64,000 nucleotides of DNA, taken from NCBI RefSeq assembly GCF_000817815.1, contig NZ_JPRD01000016.1, forward strand, positions 1-64,000, written 5' to 3'. The notes under the pieces were generated by a model. That model ran no database searches. It saw only the letters and a list, made by a program, of their open reading frames with translations, and was not told the origin of the DNA. Source of the DNA: Vibrio owensii CAIM 1854 = LMG 25443 (GTDB lineage Bacteria > Pseudomonadota > Gammaproteobacteria > Enterobacterales > Vibrionaceae). The position numbers were made by a program, and so were the translations under genes. Shown one piece after another: positions 34,227 through 43,890 of this stretch. Position 1 is the first letter of the stretch; each line of letters begins with the position of its first letter.

Positions 34227-36548
34227 ATGAGCCAAGCTATCTGTCGCATGATTGCTCAAGAGCTGAATGTTCGCCCTGAGCAAGTCAACGCTGCTGTAAC
34301 CCTTATTGATGACGGTAACACGGTCCCATTTATTGCACGTTACCGTAAAGAGGTGACGGGCGGCCTTGATGATACCCAACTGCGTACTCTAGACAGCCGT
34401 CTGTCTTACCTTCGTGAACTAGACGATCGCCGTCAAACCATCCTGAAATCGGTCCAAGAGCAAGGCAAACTTACGCCAGAGCTAGAACAAGAAATCACTC
34501 AGGCAGACAGCAAGACTCGTCTTGAAGACTTGTACCTACCTTACAAACCAAAGCGTCGCACCAAAGGTCAGATCGCGATTGAAGCCGGTCTTGAGCCACT
34601 TGCAGACCAGCTTTGGAATCATCCGCAAACTGAGCCAGAAAGCGAAGCAAGTAAATACCTTGATGCAGACAAAGGCGTGGCAGACACCAAAGCCGCACTG
34701 GATGGCGCTCGCGCGATCATCATGGAGCGTATCGCGGAAGACGCAAACCTGCTAGAGAAAATCCGTGGTCATCTAAACCGTAATGCGGAAATGGGTGCTC
34801 GCGTCGTTGAAGGCAAAGAGCAAGAAGGTGAGAAGTTTAAAGATTACTTCAACCACAACGAGCCATTAAGCAAAGTACCATCGCACCGCGCACTGGCGAT
34901 GCTACGTGGTCGTAACGAAGGCTTCCTGACATTAGCAATGAATGCCGACCCCGAACAGGAAGAGGGCGCGCGTCAGTCTTACTGCGAAACGATTATCGCT
35001 GACCACTACGGCGTGACACTTAGCAGCGCACCTGCGGATACGTGGCGTAAGCAAGTGATCAGCTGGGCATGGCGCATCAAAGTATCGTTGCACATGGAAA
35101 CCGAGCTAATGGGCGCAATGAAAGAGCGCGCAGAGATCGAAGCAATTGAAGTATTCGCTACAAACCTTAAAGACTTGTTGATGGCAGCACCGGCAGGTCC
35201 TCGTGCAACACTTGGTCTCGATCCGGGTCTGCGCACGGGCTCGAAGATCGCTATTGTCGATCCGACTGGTAAAGTGCTTGCAACCGAAACCATCTACCCT
35301 CACCCACCACAAAAGCAATACGACAAATCAGCGCAAATCGTTGATCAGTTGGTGCGCAAGTACAACGTCGATTTGATTGCTATCGGTAACGGCACGGCTT
35401 CACGTGAAACCGACAGCTTTGTCGCAGACGTCATCAAACGTGGCAACCTGAAAGTTCAGAAAATCATCGTGAGTGAAGCGGGTGCATCGGTTTACTCAGC
35501 ATCCGAGCTTGCAGCGAAAGAATTCCCGAATATGGATGTGTCTCTGCGTGGTGCGGTGTCGATTGCTCGTCGCCTACAAGACCCACTGGCTGAGCTAGTG
35601 AAAATCGATCCTAAATCAATTGGTGTGGGTCAGTACCAGCACGATGTTAGCCAATCAATGCTAGCAAAACGCCTAGATGCGATTGTGGAAGACTGTGTAA
35701 ACGCGGTCGGTGTTGATGTGAACACTGCTTCTGCGGCGCTACTGACGCGCGTAGCGGGCTTGTCGAGCACCATCGCGCAGAACATTGTCGATTTCCGTGA
35801 TGAAAACGGTCGTTTCGAAGCACGTACAACCTTGAAGAAAGTACCTCGTTTAGGTCCTAAGGCATTCGAGCAGTGTGCGGGCTTCCTACGAATCATGGAT
35901 GGTAAGAACCCACTTGATGCATCTGCAGTTCACCCAGAAGCGTACCCAGTGGTAAAAGCAATCTCTGAGAAGAACAACAAAGACATCAAAGCACTGATTG
36001 GCGATTCAAGCTTCCTAAAAGGTCTGCATGCGGTCGATTACACCGACGATAACTTCGGTGTTCCTACCATTACAGACATCATCAAAGAGCTAGATAAGCC
36101 GGGTCGTGACCCGCGTCCAGAATTCAAAACGGCAACGTTCGCAGAAGGCGTAAACTCAGTTTCTGACTTGGAACCGGGCATGATTCTAGAGGGCGTGGTA
36201 TCGAACGTAGCCAACTTCGGTGCTTTCGTTGATATCGGCGTTCACCAAGACGGTCTCGTACACATTTCTGCACTGACAGATCGCTTTGTGTCGGATCCAC
36301 GTGAAGTGGTGAAAGCAGGCGACATCGTCAAAGTCAAAGTAATGGAAGTGGACGTGCAGCGTAAGCGTATTGGCCTATCGATGCGTATGAACGACGAACC
36401 GGGTCAAGACAACCGTAACCAACGCTCATCAGCAGCGCCGCGTCGTAATGACCAACCGCAGCGTCGTCAGCCTCGCCGTGATGACTCGTCATCTAACAGC
36501 GCAATGGGCGGTGCTTTTGCAGCAGCGTTTGCTAAAGCGAAAAAGTAA
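34227..36548 (+). CDS. tex: Tex-family RNA-binding transcription accessory protein
   Basis: The protein is 773 aa, the usual length. An N-terminal helical/HtH region ([13 protein letters not shown]) precedes a YqgF/RNase H-like fold (about 325-450, with [14 protein letters not shown]), helix-hairpin-helix motifs (about 495-565, [16 protein letters not shown]), and an S1 RNA-binding domain (about 650-722, [20 protein letters not shown]). A basic Arg/Gln-rich tail of about 45 residues ends the protein. Tex binds nucleic acids and affects transcription and stress tolerance. It is monocistronic. Confidence 0.95.
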   Translation: MSQAICRMIAQELNVRPEQVNAAVTLIDDGNTVPFIARYRKEVTGGLDDTQLRTLDSRLSYLRELDDRRQTILKSVQEQGKLTPELEQEITQADSKTRLEDLYLPYKPKRRTKGQIAIEAGLEPLADQLWNHPQTEPESEASKYLDADKGVADTKAALDGARAIIMERIAEDANLLEKIRGHLNRNAEMGARVVEGKEQEGEKFKDYFNHNEPLSKVPSHRALAMLRGRNEGFLTLAMNADPEQEEGARQSYCETIIADHYGVTLSSAPADTWRKQVISWAWRIKVSLHMETELMGAMKERAEIEAIEVFATNLKDLLMAAPAGPRATLGLDPGLRTGSKIAIVDPTGKVLATETIYPHPPQKQYDKSAQIVDQLVRKYNVDLIAIGNGTASRETDSFVADVIKRGNLKVQKIIVSEAGASVYSASELAAKEFPNMDVSLRGAVSIARRLQDPLAELVKIDPKSIGVGQYQHDVSQSMLAKRLDAIVEDCVNAVGVDVNTASAALLTRVAGLSSTIAQNIVDFRDENGRFEARTTLKKVPRLGPKAFEQCAGFLRIMDGKNPLDASAVHPEAYPVVKAISEKNNKDIKALIGDSSFLKGLHAVDYTDDNFGVPTITDIIKELDKPGRDPRPEFKTATFAEGVNSVSDLEPGMILEGVVSNVANFGAFVDIGVHQDGLVHISALTDRFVSDPREVVKAGDIVKVKVMEVDVQRKRIGLSMRMNDEPGQDNRNQRSSAAPRRNDQPQRRQPRRDDSSSNSAMGGAFAAAFAKAKK

Positions 36549-36612
36549 TCTCGTCTAAGCTTCACCACTAATAACGAGGCTTCACCGCTAACGAGCTTTC
36601 ATAGCTAAAAAG

Positions 36613-36652
36613 AAAACGCTCCAATCAGTTGATCTGCTTGGAGCGTTTTTAT
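36613..36652. terminator. Terminator after tex
   Basis: AAAACGCTCCAA (36613-36624) and TTGGAGCGTTTT (36638-36649) form a 12-bp stem with a 13-nt loop and flanking T/A runs. It may act for both tex and the convergent small gene. Confidence 0.85.
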
Positions 36653-36672
36653 TTGAGTAGGATATTGAGTCG

Positions 36673-37137
36673 TCATAATACTGCTATCACTTCTGACGGT
36701 GTATGGGGCGCGACCGAGTGACCATAATGAAACTTAATCACCTTCCTGCGCTTTTCCATCAATCCCTCTTTGACCGCAGCATCCAAAATGCGCTTAGGTA
36801 GTCGAAAGCGTATCGCGTAGCCCTTACCCTGATCTTCGCTGTAACTCTTGAGCGCAAGCAAACCAAAGAGACGTTCTAGCGTGTCTTCCGGTTCTTCGTG
36901 ATAACGGGTATCCACCTCGGGTTCCACTTCGTAGTCAGGATGCTCCGATGGGTCCCACGAGGATTGGCGTCGCCGCTTCTCATCACTTTTTACTTTGCGC
37001 TCCGCATTGGTTTTCGCCAGTGCGACTGTTGGCGTCACAGGTTCTCGGACTTTATTGTCACGAGCAGCTTGTTCCGTCTGCACATTAACGGATGGGGCGA
37101 TCAGTGGCACGCTTACGTTAGCCGGTGACACAATCAT
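36673..37137 (-). CDS. Hypothetical charged protein, unknown family
   Basis: The protein is 154 aa with no signal peptide or membrane segment. The first 75 residues are polar and low-complexity, with basic KSDEKRRR and acidic EVEPEVDTRYHEEPED stretches. The C-terminal half (about 80-154) looks folded, with LERLFGLLALKSY and KGYAIRFRLPKRILDAAVKEG, followed by a basic run. A GAGGAGGG Shine-Dalgarno 6 nt before ATG 37137 supports translation. It lies between tex and bioH without operon links. I do not recognise a family. Confidence 0.65.
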   Translation of the reverse strand: MIVSPANVSVPLIAPSVNVQTEQAARDNKVREPVTPTVALAKTNAERKVKSDEKRRRQSSWDPSEHPDYEVEPEVDTRYHEEPEDTLERLFGLLALKSYSEDQGKGYAIRFRLPKRILDAAVKEGLMEKRRKVIKFHYGHSVAPHTPSEVIAVL

Positions 37138-37272
37138 TGCGAACCCTCCTCAGAGTCGCCCAACTCGTCAATACAGCAAACTCCTCCCACAAGAAGAGTC
37201 CGCTAAAACTTATATCGACCAATTTTTAAACAGCTTTAGGGTTTTATTCGCTTAGATTTGTAGGCTCGCTAA

Positions 37273-38037
37273 TTAAGCAGCAAATTCTCGCACTTGGAGA
37301 CAAAACGCTTCATGTTCGGTCATGAACGGCGCATGAGAGGATTGATTGAAAACAAACTGCTGAGTCGTTGGCAATTGCTCACTTAAGTCACTTGCCACTT
37401 TGATTGGCACTAAGCCATCAAGTCGACCATAAAGGCGCAGCATCGGCATCGAAAGAGAAGCCAAAGCATCGCGCAAATCCACATCGGCAAGAATATTCAA
37501 ACCAACCAACAATGAATCAGGATTCGGCTGCGGACGAGATAGCACCGCTTGTTTGAGTTGTTTAACGTCTTTGCGCGCAGACGGACTGCCCATCGCTTGC
37601 AGCGCCATAAAGCGCTCAATAGTGACCGAGAAGTCTTCCAGCAATTGATCGGTGAATGCGGTTAACACGTTAGGTTGAATGCCACGCCAAGGGCGTTCAG
37701 CAGCAAATTTTGGTGAACTGGCTACCGTGATTAACTTGCTCACACGCTGCGGAGCATTAAGTGCAATGTGGGTTGCCACCAAGCCACCTAATGACCAGCC
37801 AAGCCAGACAGCTTTTTCTGGCGCGTCTTGCAGAACAAGGTCAGCGATTTTGGCTAAGTCTTCAGCGTGAGTTTCAGCACTGTGTCCGTACCCCGGAAGG
37901 TCGACCACATGAACTCGGAAATAAGGTTGAAGAGACTCGACCGTCTGCTGCCATACCGCACCATTCATGCCCCAACCATGAAGCAACACCAAATCCGGTC
38001 CTTGACCAAATGACTGCCAGTGTAAATTCGTGCTCAT
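37273..38037 (-). CDS. bioH: Pimeloyl-[acyl-carrier protein] methyl ester esterase BioH
   Basis: The protein is 254 aa, an alpha/beta-hydrolase. The oxyanion segment is LVLLHGWGMNGAVW. Nucleophile Ser lies in WLGWSLGGLVA (about 82), Asp in LRLYGRLDGLVP and catalytic His in SSHAPFMTEH near the C-terminus. It removes the methyl group from pimeloyl-ACP methyl ester in biotin synthesis. ATG 38037 is chosen because proteins of this family start with a short MST-type N-terminus; a GTG at 38055 is possible. It is divergent from comF. Confidence 0.94.
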   Translation of the reverse strand: MSTNLHWQSFGQGPDLVLLHGWGMNGAVWQQTVESLQPYFRVHVVDLPGYGHSAETHAEDLAKIADLVLQDAPEKAVWLGWSLGGLVATHIALNAPQRVSKLITVASSPKFAAERPWRGIQPNVLTAFTDQLLEDFSVTIERFMALQAMGSPSARKDVKQLKQAVLSRPQPNPDSLLVGLNILADVDLRDALASLSMPMLRLYGRLDGLVPIKVASDLSEQLPTTQQFVFNQSSHAPFMTEHEAFCLQVREFAA

Positions 38038-38121
38038 GCTCTCGTTCTCTCCCACTTATCTTATTCCTTACCACGTAATCCAAGCTTTACTCTGATGGCT
38101 CGCTCACCTTGGATGGATTGT

Positions 38122-38847
38122 ATGTTATCTCATCAATGGCAAAACATCATGCATCGCGTACTTGGCAGCCAATGTGGTTTGTGTCGATTTCCGATCTCCG
38201 CTGAACAGAAACCAAACCCAATGCGTTGGTGCGACAGTTGTTTTGAACACCTCACGCCCATCAAACGCTGCACTCGCTGTGGTTTAAAAATGACAGAAGA
38301 GGAATCACAAACCTCCACGGAGTGCGGTGAGTGCCTGAAAGAGCCACCGCCTTGGCAACGTTTATATACGTTAGGGGATTATGATTTCCCTCTGTCTAAC
38401 CAAGTGCAACGCTTTAAAGATCATGGTGAGGCATGGCATGTCGGCGCACTCACTCAATTGCTGGCCGAACGAATTGAACAGCAAGCTCTAGTGATTACTT
38501 GTGTACCAATACATTGGCAACGTTATTTAAAACGAGGATTTAACCAAAGCCATATCTTAGCCAAACACCTCGCCCATCATTTAAATGTGCGATATGAAGA
38601 TAAGGTATTCAAACGCGTCAAAAGCGTCCAATCGCAACGAGGAAACAAAAAAGCCAGTCGTGAACAGAATTTAAAAGGGGCGTTTACCCTACAAGGTGAG
38701 GTGAACTTTTCCCACGTCGCGATTGTGGATGATGTGGTTACAACAGGTAGTACGGTCCGACAATTATGTCATTTACTACTTGAAGTTGGCGTAGAAAGCA
38801 TCGATATTTACTGCATCTGCAGAACTCCTGCCCCGGGCTCACTCTAG
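38122..38847 (+). CDS. comF: ComF-family phosphoribosyltransferase-like protein
   Basis: The protein is 241 aa. An N-terminal zinc-ribbon-like cluster ([25 protein letters not shown]) is followed by a type I phosphoribosyltransferase domain with the PRPP motif [17 protein letters not shown] near the C-terminus and the ComF signature [20 protein letters not shown]. ComF proteins are needed for DNA uptake in competent bacteria and are also called GntX in E. coli. ATG 38122 gives the family's normal start; ATG 38095 is nine codons longer with no Shine-Dalgarno. Confidence 0.9.
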   Translation: MLSHQWQNIMHRVLGSQCGLCRFPISAEQKPNPMRWCDSCFEHLTPIKRCTRCGLKMTEEESQTSTECGECLKEPPPWQRLYTLGDYDFPLSNQVQRFKDHGEAWHVGALTQLLAERIEQQALVITCVPIHWQRYLKRGFNQSHILAKHLAHHLNVRYEDKVFKRVKSVQSQRGNKKASREQNLKGAFTLQGEVNFSHVAIVDDVVTTGSTVRQLCHLLLEVGVESIDIYCICRTPAPGSL

Positions 38848-38944
38848 ATCGCTTCGCCATGTCTTAGCATTAAAAAGACTAGACCGAGCCGTCAACAGGA
38901 GTAGAATAGCAGCAATAGCCTACAAATTTACTCAGGTATTCGTC

Positions 38945-39529
38945 GTGTCAAATATTACTATTACAGAAACTGCGCAAACGCATTTCGCCAACCTTTTAGG
39001 TCAACAGCCTGAAGGCACTAACATTCGAGTCTTCGTTGTTAACCCAGGAACACAAAACGCAGAGTGTGGCGTGTCTTACTGCCCACCAGAAGCGGTTGAA
39101 GGCACTGACACTGAAATCCCTTACAGCGGTTTCTCTGCATTCATTGATGAGCTAAGCCTTCCTTTCCTTGAAGACGCTGAAATCGATTTTGTTACTGACA
39201 AAATGGGTTCTCAACTAACGCTAAAAGCGCCAAACGCAAAAATGCGTAAAGTCGCAGATGACGCTCCACTTGTAGAACGTGTTGAGTACGTAATCCAAAC
39301 TCAAGTGAACCCACAACTTGCAGGTCACGGTGGTCACGTAAACTTAGTTGAAATCACAGACGACGGCATCGCTATCGTTGCATTCGGTGGTGGTTGTAAC
39401 GGTTGTTCAATGGTTGATGTGACTCTAAAAGAAGGCATCGAGAAAGAGCTTTTGAACCAATTCGTTGGTGAGCTAACTGCTGTTCGTGATGCTACCGAGC
39501 ACGACCGTGGTGATCACTCTTACTACTAA
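38945..39529 (+). CDS. nfuA: Fe-S biogenesis protein NfuA
   Basis: The protein is 194 aa with a GTG start. The N-terminal degenerate A-type domain (about 1-95) contains [20 protein letters not shown]. The C-terminal Nfu domain has the cluster ligands in [20 protein letters not shown]. It carries a 4Fe-4S cluster between dimer partners and delivers it to target enzymes, notably under oxidative stress or iron limitation. The comF-nfuA order is shared with E. coli (gntX-nfuA). It has its own terminator. Confidence 0.97.
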   Translation: MSNITITETAQTHFANLLGQQPEGTNIRVFVVNPGTQNAECGVSYCPPEAVEGTDTEIPYSGFSAFIDELSLPFLEDAEIDFVTDKMGSQLTLKAPNAKMRKVADDAPLVERVEYVIQTQVNPQLAGHGGHVNLVEITDDGIAIVAFGGGCNGCSMVDVTLKEGIEKELLNQFVGELTAVRDATEHDRGDHSYY

Positions 39530-39565
39530 GTCGCTGATGACTTACTAGCAATGCATATCGACGAG

Positions 39566-39595
39566 AAATGGGAGGCACTTGCCTCCCATTTTTGT
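39566..39595 (+). terminator. Terminator of nfuA
   Basis: AATGGGAGGC (39567-39576) pairs with GCCTCCCATT (39581-39590) around a 4-nt loop, followed by T residues. Confidence 0.9.
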
Positions 39596-39703
39596 TTTCA
39601 ATTGCGTTATGCTGAATCATCACGCTAGAAACTCGAGCTTTCTTCTCATATATTAAGAAATCTCATTTCCTCGATGAGTTAACGATACTAAGGAGCCAGC
39701 GTT

Positions 39704-40267
39704 ATGTCGAAAAGGACCCCACCAGAGATCCTCTCTTGTCAGACGGTCGCACAATCTAAGCTGTTTGCTGTGGAAGCCCTCGACCTTCGCTTCTCTAATG
39801 GCGAACTACGTACTTATGAACGCATGAAACCGAGTGGGCGTGATGCCGTGATGGTTGTTCCTGTGACTGAGCAAGGCGACTTACTCTTGGTTCGTGAATA
39901 TGCCGCAGGTACAGAACGCTACGAACTCGGCTTTCCAAAAGGCTTGATCGACCCAGGTGAAACACCACAACAAGCGGCTGACCGAGAGTTAAAAGAAGAG
40001 ATCGGTTTTGGTTCTAATGACCTGACACCACTCAAACAAGTCATTCTTGCTCCTTCTTATTTCTCGAGCAAAATGACACTGTTTTTGGGGCAGAACCTTT
40101 ATCCAGAAAAACAAGAAGGCGATGAGCCTGAGCCACTAGACATTGTTCGTTGGCCACTCGCTCAAGCAGAAGAGCTTTTAACACACTTGGATTTTTGTGA
40201 AGCAAGAAGCATCACAGCGTTGATGTTGGCACTAAGACACTTACAAAACACCACTCACAACCAATAA
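39704..40267 (+). CDS. nudE: ADP-compounds hydrolase NudE (Nudix)
   Basis: The protein is 187 aa. The full Nudix box is GLIDPGETPQQAADRELKEEIGF at about 86-108, broken here as GLIDPGETPQ then REL-EEIG. It hydrolyses ADP-ribose, NADH and diadenosine polyphosphates. AAGGAG precedes ATG 39704. It is followed after 44 bp by cysQ, the pairing usual in enteric and Vibrio genomes, so the two are probably one operon handling nucleotide by-products. Confidence 0.93.
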   Translation: MSKRTPPEILSCQTVAQSKLFAVEALDLRFSNGELRTYERMKPSGRDAVMVVPVTEQGDLLLVREYAAGTERYELGFPKGLIDPGETPQQAADRELKEEIGFGSNDLTPLKQVILAPSYFSSKMTLFLGQNLYPEKQEGDEPEPLDIVRWPLAQAEELLTHLDFCEARSITALMLALRHLQNTTHNQ

Positions 40268-40311
40268 CAGCCGAAGAGCTGATTAATAATAGTGAGGAAG
40301 GACCATTACCC

Positions 40312-41139
40312 ATGCCAATGACAAAAGATTTATCTCACCTGCTCCCGCAAGTCATCGAAATTGCGCGCAGTGCAGGTCAATTGATTCTCGATATCTACGA
40401 GAAAAAGCAGTACGAAGCCTACACCAAAAGTGACGAGACCCCTGTCACCAGCGCTGATATCGCGGCGCATAAACTGATTACTGAACGCTTGAGCGAACTC
40501 ACCCCAGATATCCCTGTACTCTCTGAAGAAGCGGCGGATATCAGCCTAGAGCAGCGTGGGCAATGGGAACGTTACTGGCTCGTCGACCCGCTAGATGGCA
40601 CTCAAGAGTTCATCGCACGCAGCGGTGACTTCGCGACTATTATTGCGCTAATCGACAACAACAAACCAACCATGGGTGTAGTTTATGGCCCGGTTTCTGG
40701 CGTGACTTACTACGCATACAGCGGTAAAGGCGCTTGGAAGATTCCAGACATGTCAGAGAGCGTGAAAATCCACACTCATAAACATGAACAGCCTGGACAA
40801 AACATCGCCATCGCAATCAGCCGTCGCCAAGACATCAACCGCATCACGAGCCGCATGAGTAGCGCTTGGAACTATGACTTGATTCCTCTTGGCTCTGCCG
40901 CACTCAAAGCGTGCCTTGTTGCTGAAGGTGCTGTGGATTGTTATTTACGTCTAGGTCCAACTGGCGAGTGGGATACCGCTGCTACACAATGCATTGTTGA
41001 AGAGGCGGGCGGACGTATTCTCAGCACGCAACTTGAGCCGCTTTCTTACAATGAGCGCGAGACGTTGGAGAACCCAAACTTCATCGTACTGGGCGATGCG
41101 GATTTGCCTTGGGATGAGATTCTACAGCGCAAAGACTGA
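40312..41139 (+). CDS. cysQ: 3'(2'),5'-bisphosphate nucleotidase CysQ
   Basis: The protein is 275 aa of the inositol-monophosphatase fold. Metal-binding motifs are SEEAADISL (about 77), LVDPLDGTQEFI (about 93-104) and GPTGEWDTAATQCIVEEAGG (about 220-239). It converts 3'-phosphoadenosine 5'-phosphate to AMP, protecting sulfate assimilation from product build-up. AGGAAGGA lies 9-10 nt before ATG 40312. Another Met two codons on is an equal alternative. It is second in the nudE-cysQ unit and ends at a strong terminator. Confidence 0.95.
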   Translation: MPMTKDLSHLLPQVIEIARSAGQLILDIYEKKQYEAYTKSDETPVTSADIAAHKLITERLSELTPDIPVLSEEAADISLEQRGQWERYWLVDPLDGTQEFIARSGDFATIIALIDNNKPTMGVVYGPVSGVTYYAYSGKGAWKIPDMSESVKIHTHKHEQPGQNIAIAISRRQDINRITSRMSSAWNYDLIPLGSAALKACLVAEGAVDCYLRLGPTGEWDTAATQCIVEEAGGRILSTQLEPLSYNERETLENPNFIVLGDADLPWDEILQRKD

Positions 41140-41170
41140 CCCTAATCCAATCTGCATTGCTAGATTTTAA

Positions 41171-41206
41171 AAAGGCCACGAATCGAATTCGTGGCCTTTC
41201 TTTTTT
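41171..41206 (+). terminator. Terminator of cysQ
   Basis: AAAGGCCACGAAT (41171-41183) pairs perfectly with ATTCGTGGCCTTT (41187-41199), followed by CTTTTTT. The minus strand has a shorter T run. Confidence 0.92.
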
Positions 41207-41212
41207 CTTCTT

Positions 41213-41267
41213 GTACAGCGTTAGGAGTATTTGACCTACCATGTTCCAAATACTCCCATAGCTGTAC
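41213..41267. repeat. Two-stem palindromic element, copy 1
   Basis: Outer arms GTACAGC (41213-41219) and GCTGTAC (41261-41267) and inner arms GGAGTATTTG (41224-41233) and CAAATACTCC (41247-41256) are all perfect. They are separated by symmetrical 4-nt internal loops and a 13-nt terminal loop. The element begins right after the cysQ terminator. A related half element lies at 41326. I know no named repeat with this sequence; it is not a VCR/attC core site. Confidence 0.75.
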
Positions 41268-41325
41268 GAATTTAAATTATTCAATAAAAATCAAATATTT
41301 ATTTAAAAAACAATAATCCTTGGAT

Positions 41326-41368
41326 TTCTTGTACAGCAAATAGAGGGTTTGGCCTACTATGATCCAAA
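41326..41368. repeat. Degenerate direct copy of the same element
   Basis: This stretch aligns without gaps to 41208-41250. The first 12 bases (TTCTTGTACAGC) are identical. It also shares GAG, TTTG, CCTAC, ATG and TCCAAA at matching positions. The right arm of the palindrome is not kept and runs into the gspN terminator. The two copies start 118 bp apart. Confidence 0.65.
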
Positions 41369-41399
41369 AACAAAAAGAGCTGCACATTGGCAGCTCTTT
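41369..41399 (-). terminator. Terminator of the type II secretion operon
   Basis: AAAGAGCTGC (41374-41383) and GCAGCTCTTT (41390-41399) form a perfect 10-bp stem with a 6-nt loop. On the minus strand TTTTTGTTTTTGG follows. It lies 27 bp after the gspN stop. Confidence 0.9.
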
Positions 41400-41425
41400 A
41401 AAGATGTTGTGGTTTCTGAGTGTGG

Positions 41426-42187
41426 CTAAAAACGCCCTTTATAGTCAAACTCGTATTGACCTTGAGCGTTTGGATTGCCCAGCCATTTAAGTTGCTCGCT
41501 CATGCCTGATGGGAACTCTGCACCCGGCTTAAACCACGCTTTGGTGGAGTAACGTTGATTTGGCATTAGCTCAGCAGAAAACGCCGCTGAAACTTGCTTG
41601 CTCTTTTGCTCACCCGATGCCGATAGCACGCTGTCTTTACAGTTTAAATCAGCAATGACAGGCCCAAGTTCAAGACTACCAAGTGGGCTTTGAATGCCAC
41701 TCGCACTCCAAACTAACGTACCTTCTGCTGTCTTACACCAAGGCGCGGCGTAAGTCGCATGACGGATGTTCAACTCAAGTTGACCTTCAACACCAACCGG
41801 TACAGGAAGACGTGCTTGCTCCACCACTTTTGCCGCAGGAATCGACGCGACTAAGTTTTCCGCGTATGGGCCGCCAGTTAAGCTGTAGCCAACCAAGCCA
41901 CGACCACGTACGTCCATATCGCTCCCACGACCAAAACGGACGGCGAATTCAGCTTTACCAGTAAACAGACTGGAAAGTTGGAAATCCCAGTTCACCTCAC
42001 CTAAGTTCTGACGCTGCCAACGTACGCTTGATGCACGACCTTGCCAAACAGTGCCTTGTGCACCTTGAATGTCGAGACCTCTCACGCTTGGCACTTGCTG
42101 TAGCACCCAAGAAACTGGCAAACCAGCAATCAAACTGGTTGAGAAAAAGGCAATAAAAATCACCACATAAAGAACGGCTTTCTTCAC
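41426..42187 (-). CDS. gspN: Type II secretion protein N
   Basis: The protein is 253 aa. One N-terminal membrane anchor (about 5-25, VLYVVIFIAFFSTSLIAGLP) precedes a periplasmic domain with the GspN pattern VRGLDIQGAQGTVWQGRAS. GspN is an accessory inner-membrane subunit, present in Vibrio and some other systems. It is the last gene of the gspC-N operon. It starts 1 bp after the gspM stop. Confidence 0.92.
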   Translation of the reverse strand: MKKAVLYVVIFIAFFSTSLIAGLPVSWVLQQVPSVRGLDIQGAQGTVWQGRASSVRWQRQNLGEVNWDFQLSSLFTGKAEFAVRFGRGSDMDVRGRGLVGYSLTGGPYAENLVASIPAAKVVEQARLPVPVGVEGQLELNIRHATYAAPWCKTAEGTLVWSASGIQSPLGSLELGPVIADLNCKDSVLSASGEQKSKQVSAAFSAELMPNQRYSTKAWFKPGAEFPSGMSEQLKWLGNPNAQGQYEFDYKGRF

Positions 42188-42188
42188 C

Positions 42189-42680
42189 TTAACCTCGCTT
42201 AAATTGCAGGCGGTTTACGTCGATCATACCGGCTTGATCGGTACGGTCGATGTCTAGGAATTCCACCTCAATCCCTTGTTGTTCTTTTAGATAACGCAGC
42301 CAATCAACCATTTGGTTGAATGCCAAAGGCTTAATCCATACTTGAACACTGTCATTACGTGGTTGTACACGGATCAACTCCACCTTGTAACGACGAGCGG
42401 ATGAAGACACCACTTGGTTCAATGGCTGATTAGAAAAGCTTACACCGCCACTTTTACGCAATGCGCTGATATCATCGGCTTTATCTTGTACCCAAGTCAG
42501 CAATTGTTTTTCAGTTTGGATTCGGGATTGAGCTAGCTCTGCGCGTTGATTCATTGGTTGTAATACCCCCCAATAAATCATCCCGATAATGGCAATAATG
42601 CCACCACCCATCACCAAACGTTGCTCACGTTGTGAGATGCTGCTCCACCAAGTCTGAGCTTGTGCGATTAAATTCTTCAT
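42189..42680 (-). CDS. gspM: Type II secretion protein M
   Basis: The protein is 163 aa. A short cytoplasmic N-terminus precedes one membrane helix (about 22-40, RLVMGGGIIAIIGMIYWGVL) and a periplasmic ferredoxin-like domain. It partners GspL in the inner-membrane platform. Three start codons in a row (GTG 42686, ATG 42683, ATG 42680) overlap a GAGG. ATG 42680 has the best spacing. It starts 7 bp after the gspL stop. Confidence 0.93.
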   Translation of the reverse strand: MKNLIAQAQTWWSSISQREQRLVMGGGIIAIIGMIYWGVLQPMNQRAELAQSRIQTEKQLLTWVQDKADDISALRKSGGVSFSNQPLNQVVSSSARRYKVELIRVQPRNDSVQVWIKPLAFNQMVDWLRYLKEQQGIEVEFLDIDRTDQAGMIDVNRLQFKRG

Positions 42681-42687
42681 CATCACC

Positions 42688-43890
42688 TCACTGACGCTTC
42701 AACACAAAACTGCCCATCACAACATTGCCGTTGCGGTTCAGTTGGCCTTGTTCAACGTTAAACTTCTCCGCCAATTTGACTCGAGCTTGCTCGAATGGCT
42801 GGAAGTCAGAACTGCTCGCTTGAATGCGAACCTCACCACGTTGACCGTCGTATTTGAAACTGGTGATTTGTAGGTCATTAACCTGTCCCAATGTCGCTGG
42901 CAAAGCCGCGATCCAAGACAACATCGCCACATCACTTGATCCACCAGACAGACGACGTTCTTCATCCGTCATTTGGCGCTTCAAGTAGCTAACTGTTGGG
43001 ATGCGTCGTTTGTCTGGGAAGATTTGACGGAAGATACGCTCACTCTCTTCACGATAAGCTTGAGCTTGAGCTTCGTATTTATGCACCATTAACAGTTGCT
43101 GACCAACCAAAACAACCAGCAACACACCAGCGGCTATTGCGGCTTTCTGCCAAACCTTAACGTACTTGCCCCAAGACGATTTAGGCTTAAACGCGCCAGA
43201 AAGTAGGTTAACCTTGCTTTCCGTTGTTCCCTTTGCCAACAATGCCATTGTCATTTCTTCAGGCTTTGATACCCAAATGTCTGGCACGCTTGATTCAGGC
43301 AGCGAACTGTAACAGTCCAGCTTCCAACCTTCGTGGCTTTGTAAGTAGGCAGATAAGTAAAGGTCTAGCCATGAAGCATCAACCACTGCACCTTGAGTCT
43401 GAGAGTGGCGAATCAGCCATTGCTCACCCAACAGTGCTGCAGAGCTCGCTTCTGCGTCCACTGGCATAGCTAATACGTCAGGTAGCATTCGCTTTATTAC
43501 AAGACCTTGGCTGGCAAAACGCTGCAAAATGGTTTGAATCCAAGCTCGCTCCACGGCACACACTTGTGCGCTTTCTGCTTGCTTATCTAAAACGGTGAAA
43601 TGCAGGTTGTCCACGTCTTGCGCGACTTCATCTTCCACCAAGTAAGGCAGCATACTGTCAAACTGACGTGCAGCACCCGGTGGGATATCCACTTCTGTTA
43701 ACACAACATCATGGCTTGCTAATAGCGCGATAATTTGTCGCTGATCGGCATACGCGACCAGTTCATCCAGATGTTCCCATCCGGCAATCTCACCACTGGC
43801 AATCACTTCTTGCTGTTGTGTCGACCACACCAACCATGGAATGGTACTTTGTTGTTCGCTACTCAGCCGAACGGTCAGAAACTCGCTCAC
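42688..43890 (-). CDS. gspL: Type II secretion protein L
   Basis: The protein is 400 aa. A cytoplasmic actin-like domain (about 1-235) contains [26 protein letters not shown] and recruits the GspE ATPase. One membrane helix follows (about 255-275, [18 protein letters not shown]), then a periplasmic domain that pairs with GspM. GTG 43890 is chosen: it has TTGGAGGA just before it and yields the [11 protein letters not shown] start of Vibrio EpsL. It overlaps the end of gspK by 32 bp. Confidence 0.94.
   Translation of the reverse strand: MSEFLTVRLSSEQQSTIPWLVWSTQQQEVIASGEIAGWEHLDELVAYADQRQIIALLASHDVVLTEVDIPPGAARQFDSMLPYLVEDEVAQDVDNLHFTVLDKQAESAQVCAVERAWIQTILQRFASQGLVIKRMLPDVLAMPVDAEASSAALLGEQWLIRHSQTQGAVVDASWLDLYLSAYLQSHEGWKLDCYSSLPESSVPDIWVSKPEEMTMALLAKGTTESKVNLLSGAFKPKSSWGKYVKVWQKAAIAAGVLLVVLVGQQLLMVHKYEAQAQAYREESERIFRQIFPDKRRIPTVSYLKRQMTDEERRLSGGSSDVAMLSWIAALPATLGQVNDLQITSFKYDGQRGEVRIQASSSDFQPFEQARVKLAEKFNVEQGQLNRNGNVVMGSFVLKRQ

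Noticed and set aside
41208..41368. Integron attC/VCR site
   Set aside because: The element has paired arms but no consensus core sites at its ends, no cassette genes and no integrase nearby.
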